64,000 nt of DNA, taken from Brassica napus (lineage: Eukaryota; Streptophyta; Magnoliopsida; Brassicales; Brassicaceae). A model generated the notes under the pieces. It saw nothing but the letters and a program-made list of their open reading frames with translations, was not told the origin of the DNA and searched no databases. Each line of letters starts with the position of its first letter. The stretch's first letter is position 1. The position numbers and the translations under genes are program-made. Shown piece after piece: positions 56,120 through 64,000 of this stretch. Where the stretch lies: the NCBI RefSeq assembly GCF_020379485.1, contig NC_063446.1:20300610-20364609 (forward strand), read 5' to 3'.

Positions 56120-57330
56120 CTAGATTTTGACCCGCGCAACCGCGCGAATATTTTTTCAATTTAAATACATAGATATTTATTTTTGATCATTGGTGGTATA
56201 CATTTTTAACGTTAATCATATATATAAATATTTGTATAACTATTTCAAATACAATAATTTCATAGTTTATATGTTATAATTAATCAATTTTTTAAAATCA
56301 TCACATGCATTTGTCACTTCTTATTATATATTTATCTTATTGTATTTGCAACTAGTTACTGAAAAAATTAATATATGCATGAAACAACATATCTAAAAAT
56401 TATTTTGTGTTTAATTTATTTTAGATTAACTCATTTTAGATATTAAGCCGTTCTGTCATCATATTATATTTTTAACATAAATATTTATATTTTATGAAAA
56501 TAAATTTATAAATTTATCAATTTAATATAATTTATCATATTTAGTTCAATATAGTAGTTTATTTTAACATGATTTATTATTATTATAAAATATATAAAAA
56601 TAAATAGAATGTTTATTTTATAAACGATAACTGAATATATATCAACGCATAATAATAATTCTATTTAAAATTAAACTATATCATTATTAAAGTAGGTACA
56701 AAGATTTTATATTATTAGCTTTAGTGAATATATGGAACTTACCAACATAATTTCTGGTTTTATTTCTAAATTTGAAATTTATATATGGAAGTTAAATTAA
56801 ATTGGATCTACATAATAGAGAATAAATATTTTGAGATACTGTTAGGAACAACAACAAAATATTTTTAAAAGAAAAACTATAATATATTGTACTTACAAAC
56901 TAATTTTGTAGTAAATATTTTTATTTGAAACAGAAAGGATATTTCTTTCTAACAAAATATTTTAAAGATCTTTATAAAATGTATTTTGAAAATTAACCAA
57001 TTTAATTGTTATTATCATTAAAATAGAATTAAAATATTTATATGATTTAATTTTTGTTCATAAATTAAAAATAAATTTAATTTTAAATTCTAATTATATT
57101 TTATGATAATTAAAATGTAAGTTAATATATTTAAAAGAAATTTTATCCTGATTCTGAAAAGGTTTTCTTAGAATTTTCTTAAACAATATTTATTTGTATT
57201 TTAATAAAAGATAAAGATATTAAAGGATATAATGATTAAGTTATATAAAATTTGATAAACTTTCTAGAGGATGGTCCAAAAAAAAAATCATACATGAACA
57301 AAGTCATGAATTATGTTTTAATATATAAGA
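56120..57330 (-). mobile_element. Non-autonomous Helitron
   Basis: The left end is CTAGATTTTGACCC followed by the hairpin CGCGC-AACC-GCGCG. The right end on the minus strand is TCTTATATATTAAAACATAA. The flanking bases A and T fit insertion between A and T. At 1211 bp it is the best-preserved copy of the family here. No Rep/helicase is present. Confidence 0.72.
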
Positions 57331-58414
57331 TATAACTGTGATAGTAAGACTTTAGAAAAGACGTTTCTTCTCTCTCCTTATCCTCTTAAAGAAAAAGATT
57401 TTATCATTTCAACCGCTGGTGTCCAGCTAGCACATGAGCTTTAACGCCGAGAGGCACCCTTTCCTTTCTCCTTCGATTTTCCTTTACTCCTCCTCTGGCT
57501 TCTCTCTTCCCATCCGATATGCCTCTGGATGTGGTGTTTCACTTTCGGTTTTATCTCCGCTCGAGAGTAGTGTCAAGTCCAGAGGTGATTCTGCTTCCTT
57601 TGGTTTCGCGGCAAGGTTGTGGGAGCGGGTTATGGTGGTTGTAGTCTGCGTTTAGGGTTTCAAAGAAGTAGATCGATTTTCCGTTTGCTAGATCTTGCTT
57701 CCGAATTTCACAGCTCATGGTGATGGAGAGAAGGTTCGACCCTCCTTCCCGGTTTGCGGTGAATATTTGCCATCTCTGGGTTTGGTGTGTCGTCCAACCC
57801 CAGTGGTTGGTCTCGTGTCTCTCTTAGGTGTCATCGAGAAACAGGTTCTTTTCCACTGTGTTTAAGTGAGCTCTGAAGGATTCCACTACCTCTGAGATGA
57901 GTCTCGAGTTGAGGTATGAAGGTGAAGATAGTGCTTCGACTCGGCTTTCGGCTCGTGAGGTTTGGTGTGTAGTTTGAAAAGTGGTCGTCTTTGGTCCCTC
58001 GGTGAATACTTGCTGCCTATAATCACTTCAGATCTACTCTACATGGTATGCTTGCTGGTACCTCCGGAAGATGGTAAAGGCTTTTTTTTGGAGTTCATCT
58101 CTTGGTCTTAGAGGGTGTCCTCTCTTCGTTGACACCATACTGATATTGAGGATCTTGTGTCCATCCATTTGATTAGTTATTTGCTTACCACATATGTAGC
58201 TGATACAATTCTGTGCCAGCCATATGATGCGAGTATGATTTTACTGGTTCCATGGGGTTCGAATCCCTGAAGTACCAGACTTTAAAAACATGAAAATAAT
58301 GATTTGGGTTATTCTATTAACCTTTATAGTTGTTTTTCCAACATAACCATAATAAAATCTGTCAAAATCATGAAACCTATTTCTCTCTTTTTATGCTATT
58401 TATTCTCAAAAAAA
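57331..58414. other. Moderately GC-rich region, no gene recognised
   Basis: The region is clearly richer in G and C than its surroundings and has many short frames, none convincing (the longest is 73 codons at 57434-57655). It may be an untranslated part of a retroelement or a decayed gene. I cannot assign it. Confidence 0.35.
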
Positions 58415-58426
58415 AACTAGTACGAA

Positions 58427-58674
58427 TTTTTTTTTTTTTTTAACCTGTGGATATTCCGAGCCTGTGGAAAGGACCCAGACTAATCTCCAAGGAGAGGTGC
58501 AACCCACAGATAGATACTTTTTCCGGGTACGCAAATGAACCCTAAAGCATAGATCCATATCCGTGTGGGGGTGTCCAGAGACATCATGAAGTAGTTCCCT
58601 CCGGCAGGGTTCGAACTCGCAACCTGGATTCAGGAAGGAGTCCGTCCTTACCATCGGGCCATGATGTTCCAGAC
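58427..58674 (-). mobile_element. tRNA-derived SINE with poly-A tail and target duplication
   Basis: On the minus strand it starts with an A-box-like TGGCCCGATGG and a B-box GAGTTCGAACC and ends in a run of A (poly-T at 58427-58441 on the plus strand). It is flanked by AACTAGTACGAA (58415-58426) and AACTAGTACAAA (58675-58686), a 12-bp target duplication with one mismatch. It is non-coding and belongs to a different family from the SINE at 22976. Confidence 0.82.
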
Positions 58675-58686
58675 AACTAGTACAAA

Positions 58687-59628
58687 CTTCTTCCATTTTT
58701 TTGTCAACTGCTTCTATTCCTATGTGAATTCCACCAAAATTGAGATATTACATTTGTTATTTTTATTGTTACTTTTTTTGGTAGGCAAAAATATGATATA
58801 ATATCATTCGGCATTGCTATTGCAACTGATTTGGTGAGCATTTCCTTTCTTTCTTTTGTTAAAATTTGACTGTTCATCTATTTAGTTAATTGTGAACTCT
58901 GTCCAAAACTGTAATAGATCACTAATCCCTTGCGTGGCAAATTCCTAATGAATCATAGTATTAGCTCTTTAACCAAAAAAAAACCATAGCATTAACTCAA
59001 TGTTATCATCACCATTAAGGATAGTACCAACAACTACTTGTAACTTTTGAACTATTGAACATATACCATTTTCACTTGGATAATTTAGTAGGGTTTTTAA
59101 CATTTTGTTCTATTATGATGACTAAGATTATTAATCATAATTTAAAATCATGCATGTTATTTTATATAATTTTTATATAACATTTTTGAAGTATAATTTT
59201 CGAAAATTATTAAAAAGAAATGTCTTTCTTAAATATTAATTTATTGATTGATTAATATTTTTCTAAAATTAAAAATTTTAAACTTCCAAATATTGTTATT
59301 TCTGAAGTTTTATTCTATGTATGTCGCAAAACTGGGAGCACTAACTAACAAAAACCTGTATAGGTAATAATATTATTATCTTTTCTAAATAATATTATTC
59401 ACTATGCATTTTCTAGTATCTACCACCAAATATTTTTGGCATCTCCAGTTTATTACTAACTAAAGATTATTTAATTAGTACCGTATTATGTTTATGATTG
59501 CCAGCTAATTTTGGAAAATGACCATTAAGTCTCCTTCTATAATCAAATTGTAAATATAAAAATTAGTCAACTAGTCTCCTGTAGTAAAATAACAATAAAC
59601 CTTTTCATTTCTCTCCTAACGAAAATTC
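58687..59628. other. Intergenic and upstream region of the last HyPRP gene
   Basis: AT-rich, with no supported ORF. The last few hundred bases presumably hold the promoter of the gene at 59732. Confidence 0.5.
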
Positions 59629-59636
59629 TATAAATA
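59629..59636 (+). promoter_or_regulatory. TATA box of the 59732-60145 gene
   Basis: TATAAATA, 103 bases before the ATG, in the same position class as in the paralogues. Confidence 0.78.
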
Positions 59637-59731
59637 CCAAGTAACACCCACCATTTATCTCCACCGGATCTCAAAGAAAATTAAACACACTACTTCTTGA
59701 GTCTTTGTTAGAACAGTTCCGCTACAAACAA

Positions 59732-60145
59732 ATGGCTTCAAGAACCTCTCTTGCACTCTTCCTTGCTGTCAACCTCCTCCTCTTCACTTACACTTCCGCT
59801 ACATGCTACAAGTGCATCCCCACGCCAGCCACCCCAGCCACCCCAACCACCCCAACCACCCCAACAACCCCAAGCACCCCAAGCACAGGCTCTTGTCCTA
59901 GAGATTCCCTACAGCTAGGTGTTTGCGCTAATGTGCTCAAACTAGTGGACCTAACATTGGGAAACCCACCCGTAAAGCCATGCTGCTCTCTCATTGCAGG
60001 CTTGGCTGACCTTGAGGCTGCGGTCTGTCTCTGTACCGTTCTCAAGGCTAACATTCTTGGCATCAAACTTAACCTTCCCATCAATCTGAGCGTACTCCTC
60101 AATGTTTGTAGTAGAAAAGCTCCAAAGAATTTCCAATGCGCATAA
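59732..60145 (+). CDS. Hybrid proline-rich protein, EARLI1/AZI1-type
   Basis: A single exon of 137 codons from the ATG at 59732 ([14 protein letters not shown]); the upstream in-frame extension would begin with TTG. The signal peptide ends near residue 25. The hinge is unusual: threonine-proline repeats ([14 protein letters not shown]) and few lysines. The eight-cysteine domain is complete ([27 protein letters not shown]). It is the last member of the dispersed cluster. It is expected to be a secreted or membrane-associated lipid-transfer-like protein, and the threonine-rich hinge may be O-glycosylated (inference). Confidence 0.93.
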   Translation: MASRTSLALFLAVNLLLFTYTSATCYKCIPTPATPATPTTPTTPTTPSTPSTGSCPRDSLQLGVCANVLKLVDLTLGNPPVKPCCSLIAGLADLEAAVCLCTVLKANILGIKLNLPINLSVLLNVCSRKAPKNFQCA

Positions 60146-61400
60146 GTTGAGTACTTATCTAAAGCCAACCTTACAAAAACAAATCATATGGTTTACGAAT
60201 GCGTGAACTTATTACCTTATCTTCTTGTGGTTTTTTAATTGGTGTGATTTTTTTCTTTTTTGTATTTCTCGTGGATTGTTTTAAATGGTGAACGTAACTT
60301 TCATCATGCAATAATATGGATTATGTATCGGTCTTTCTGTGTGTAATCGGCAAGTTCGTACTTCTTTTTCTTCATTGTTCATCTATATCTGTTGTATTTG
60401 TTTCTTTTGAATTTGATTAATAAAAGTACCAAGCGATGTTGTTGTTTATATCGGCCTTATTTGTCAATCCAAAAAAACAGGGAAACATGTTTTATTTATT
60501 TAGTTATAAGAATGAATCACTTGTAACATTCGACCATCTCCGAGTACAGGCAAAAGAAAGTGTATTTACTAATTTTGTCATCAATCTGTATAACATATGT
60601 CACATTTTTGTTAAGATAAAATCATGAGAGAATTGAAATAATGGGATACTTTTAACTTAAGTTTGTTCCACTAAAACTTTCAAAACTTGAGGCTATTTTT
60701 TTTTTTTGGTAGGAAAACTTTAGGCTATTTAGACATGTTATACCTTTTGGTAAAGGAAAAAATAGTAAATTAAATTTTAAATTTTTCAAAAATATGAAAA
60801 CTATTAGAAACAAAAGTAGGCCTATTCATATGTTTTTTTTTAACTTAAAAAAAAGTGAAATCATATTTTATTTAATGTCTTAGTTGAGAATAGAATACTC
60901 ATTATGTTCGTCTACTTACTTTAGAAATCGGAGTATTATAAAGTGATCTATCTTTAGTATATAAAGCAAACAAAATTTTATTATATATTCTACCTTGCTA
61001 TAATTCGTTTGGTTGTATTATGGCCAGATACCGTTGGTCGACATAGAGCTCGAATACATATTCTATAGTTAATTCTACGGTTTACCTTCTCTTGTTTATG
61101 TGTCATAACTTGTTCTAGCTATTACCTAATGCTACGCGTGGAAAAGAATAGATTTTTCACCCATTATATACTGCTCTACTCTACATAGGATACATATTCT
61201 ATCTGCATCACGAAAATATGGAAGTTTCTATATTTCGGTTAATACCTTTTCTAAATTTATCTACATGAAATCTACCCTAAATCTCACACATCATCTTTTC
61301 TCCCACGATCTTTCTCTCTTTCGTTCTCTGTTTCTCTTACTTCTTCATCGATCTGACCACCTCTTCTCTCTATCGACACAACATTGTTTTAATCTATGTT
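60146..61400. other. 3' flank and intergenic, no gene seen
   Basis: The first part is the 3' untranslated region of the HyPRP gene (to about 60430). The rest is AT-rich without a supported frame. Confidence 0.5.
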
Positions 61401-61474
61401 AAATCTGGTATATGGATATCTAGTTGCAGTGACCAGTGGAATTCTGTGTGGTTGACAAAGAAAGGTGTGATTGA

Positions 61475-62125
61475 ATGGTAACATTGGAAACTACTACTTT
61501 GTTGGAACAGGTGAAGATCATGGTGTGTGAGGATTATGTAATGGACCATAATGTCGTTAATGTCAAGTTCAGTTATGAGATGGTGATTCAAAGAGGAAAG
61601 CCTCCCATTATTATCATCAATGATCGAAAAATATCTAATTTTGTGCGCTATGCGAAGAAGGGTTCGTCTATATGCTTGTGTGTCACGTTCTCTGGTATGG
61701 TGTAAATCAAAAGGAACGATTCAATATTGATTTGAATAAGAAGCCGTGTGATTCAAGTAATTTTGAGGATGATGAAGTTCCTGAAATAAATCGAGTAGAC
61801 TTTGTCAAACCGTCAAAGGAGTTGTGATGAAAGGAAGGATCATGTTGCTGAGGATGGTTGAGGTGATGCTGGTTTAAGGGGTGAAAACAATGGAAATAGT
61901 GAAAACGATGGCCGATCTTGGTTACTTGATTTCGTAAAGAAGGATCAAATTTAAGAAGTAAAGGTGTGTTGAAGGCAACAATGAAAATTTGTGCGATGAA
62001 GATCATTTTGATTACCCCGTTCTCAAATCCACGAGAAAATGGTGGTATATTCGATGTAAGGATAAAATATGCAACAGGACTCTGCATGCTGAATGTCTGG
62101 ATGGATCGACATATTTCATGATCTA
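61475..62125 (+). pseudogene. MULE transposase N-terminal fragment
   Basis: The first frame (61475-61705) has the MuDR N-terminal region (MVIQRGKPPIIIINDRKISN, SSICLCVTFSG). After stops and frameshifts another piece, about 61940-62125, gives the MuDR zinc-binding part (KATMKICA; WWYIRCKDKICNRTLHAECL). The catalytic MULE domain, SWIM finger and knuckle are missing. Together with the DUF1985 fragment on the other strand it represents a decayed relative of the element at 31622-40794. Confidence 0.72.
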
Positions 62126-62499
62126 ATCCTAAGGTGACTCTTGCACGCGCACATATGTTTGTTTTAATTCAATATATCAGCCATCCTTTAAATGCAATAG
62201 GACCAATCCTAAGTGTTTCTTCATAATTTTTTGGTTGCGATAAATCAAAACCGGGAACAGACGAATCTTGAGAAATTCCGCCCATTGTTTTGTGTAGATA
62301 CTCTTAAGTACCTATATTTTGAATTATATCTGATGCTTGACTCAAATCCACATCGAATAAAGTTTCTGATGCATCCTATTAATTCAAGAAAAGACAATAA
62401 TAAGCAACACCAAAATACACAAGCTTTACATAAATATTTTACAAAAAGTTCCATAATCTTACAAACAAAATGGTTTACGTACATAGGACTTTCAAACAA

Positions 62500-63830
62500 G
62501 AAACTTACAAACCAAACACACTTCCAAACCGAGACATGTGACACATCAAAATTTCAAGCCGATACCTAGATGACACAAACACAAATACAAACACAAACAC
62601 AAATGCAAACCAAGTATACACAGACGACAATAACATGAAGGAAAATGGAGAAAACTAGTGTGTGTTATTCGTCGTGGCACTCCTTGATCTGTTGCAACTC
62701 TGACTTCCTTAAGAGAATCCTTAAGCCTTCGACTCCATTTCCTCAAATTTGTCACCAATTTGCTTCTTCTACCCTCTGTTCTATTGCTAAATATTTCTGC
62801 TCAAACAACTAAGTCATAAAAGCCTTCATATCTTCATCAAACCCTGCTTGATTTGGTCTACTAGAAAGAACATTATGCTTCATTTTTTCCACACCATGAT
62901 CCAGAAATCTCTTCTTTCTCTTTTTAGCTGTCGAGCCAACCTTCTCAGATCCTTTTTGAGTTCGAAAATCTTCATCATTCTAATCTTTTTTGTAATCAAG
63001 CTCCAAAGCAACCTCTGGAGTGTCTTTAAACTCCCAAATATAGTTACTGAAGTCATACTTACTCCATCATTGTATTGAGCCAATTGACTTTATCATCCTC
63101 CACCACCACTTTTTCTGAAAAAGTCATCATTGTCAAATACATCCATATTTTCCATGTCCATGAGATGTACGGATAGATGACATCTTACACATGAAAAGTA
63201 AACAAATTTATATTTTCATAACTCATTTCAAACCGAATGAACTTATTTCAAACCGAAATTATTACCTCGGGTGCAAATATGTTCTCCAACCGAATGATCT
63301 CCTCATATGACACTTTTGCAGCTTCCATCCAGTTTATGCATCAAGAACCGTCCTTAAAACATTTGTCGAGTTTTTTCAAACAACTTTCCAACCTTTGGTA
63401 TTGCTTCCATTGCCCAAATGGGCGAGGCGTAGGAGAAGCCATCTAACACATAACTAACTTTCTTCTCCTTCAGTGTGTCACGAGTTTTGGCTGCTGACTC
63501 TAGAAGATGGTCAAAGCTGAAAATTCCCAAAGAAACTTTCGAAGCTTCTCAAGGTCCATGACCACCTTTATGTATTTGAGAGGGATATTAGTTTTCTCAT
63601 CTCTCGCTAAAACTACATAAATAATGATGCAAAGATAGATCAGTAGTATTCGATCAACATTACTCCACTTCTTAATAGATTCGTTGTGCTTCTTCCACAG
63701 GTTCAAGATACAAATCTCCTCTTTTCCCTTCAGCACTTTTCTCCAGAAACCACAATCATCTTCCCAGACATCGAATTCCTTATGTGAAAGACAAGTGTTG
63801 CACTCCAGCCATGTTACTGCGTGGAACTCT
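62500..63830 (-). pseudogene. DUF1985 gene fragment of a decayed KI-type MULE
   Basis: On the minus strand the segment DVWEDDCGFWRKVLKGKEE, WSNVDRILLIYL, IKVVMDLEKLRKFLWEF aligns in order with the intact DUF1985 exon at 33420-33670. After a one-base shift near 63510 it continues as VSYVLDGFSYA, IWAMEAIPKVG. Further left an exon-like piece (VVVEDDKVNWLN) and a lysine/arginine-rich stretch (62880-63083) follow. Stops and frameshifts show it is dead. No Ulp1 domain is present. The fragment may continue beyond the right edge, where the sequence to 64000 shows no clear domain. Confidence 0.7.
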
Positions 63831-64000
63831 TGCGATGAAAATCAGAGTGGTCGCCTCGCAAATACAAACCAAAGCTCAAGATTTATGAAAGTGATCAGCT
63901 CCCTACACAGGAAGCTGTGTATCACCCTCGCAGAGCAACCCATTCCATTATCATGCAAGGCAAATATCTGTGAAAAAACCCGATATTTCTTCACTTTTTT

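Noticed and set aside
58180..58300. Possible tRNA or SINE fragment around GGGTTCGAATCCC
   Set aside because: A good B-box is present (about 58256-58268), but no convincing A-box, cloverleaf or flanking duplication was found.

Overview
This window is plant nuclear DNA, almost certainly from a Brassicaceae species and probably a Brassica or Raphanus relative. The evidence is AT-rich non-coding DNA, GT-AG introns, TATAAATA promoters, a cluster of hybrid proline-rich (EARLI1/AZI1-type) genes, and CACTA, Harbinger, Mutator, Helitron, LINE, copia and SINE remains. The genus is inferred from repeat style; no search was run.

Host genes are few. Four intact single-exon genes encode small secreted hybrid proline-rich proteins with the eight-cysteine lipid-transfer-like domain (8879-9379 -, 13398-13799 -, 41580-41969 +, 59732-60145 +). 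A fifth copy at 21787-22043 (-) is broken by a 4-base insertion and by loss of its 3' half next to a Harbinger element. An F-box/kelch pseudogene (25241-26137 -) and a degraded spliced gene (29239-30336 -) complete the host content.

Mobile elements, left to right: a Stowaway-like MITE; a complete CACTA element with a 3-bp target duplication (917-7640) whose transposase carries one nonsense codon and which bears an antisense passenger ORF; a copia fragment; a Helitron; a MULE-type MITE; a PIF/Harbinger unit with an intact transposase but a frameshifted Myb/SANT partner; a SINE with target duplication; a DUF4283 zinc-knuckle pseudogene; and more MITEs.

The centrepiece is a 9.2-kb Mutator-like element (31622-40794). 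It has matching terminal inverted repeats, a 9-bp target duplication, and an unoccupied copy of its target in the adjacent tandem repeat. It carries two uninterrupted convergent genes: a six-exon DUF1985-Ulp1 protease gene (901 aa) and a mudrA-type transposase (784 aa from the chosen ATG). Its non-coding parts are packed with a palindromic AAGTCGTC/GACGACTT repeat that is essentially absent from exons, and a large foldback lies in the predicted 5' intron of the transposase. An internally deleted relative with the same convergent layout sits at the right edge (61475-63830).

From 42.6 to 57.3 kb the sequence is mostly Helitron copies in one orientation (3' CTAG/CTAA end with GC hairpin on the left), a MITE, a telomere-like stretch, a GTAGACT repeat field, a terminal-inverted-repeat element and a 5'-truncated LINE. 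A second SINE with target duplication lies at 58427-58674. The remaining gaps are AT-rich DNA in which I see no gene.
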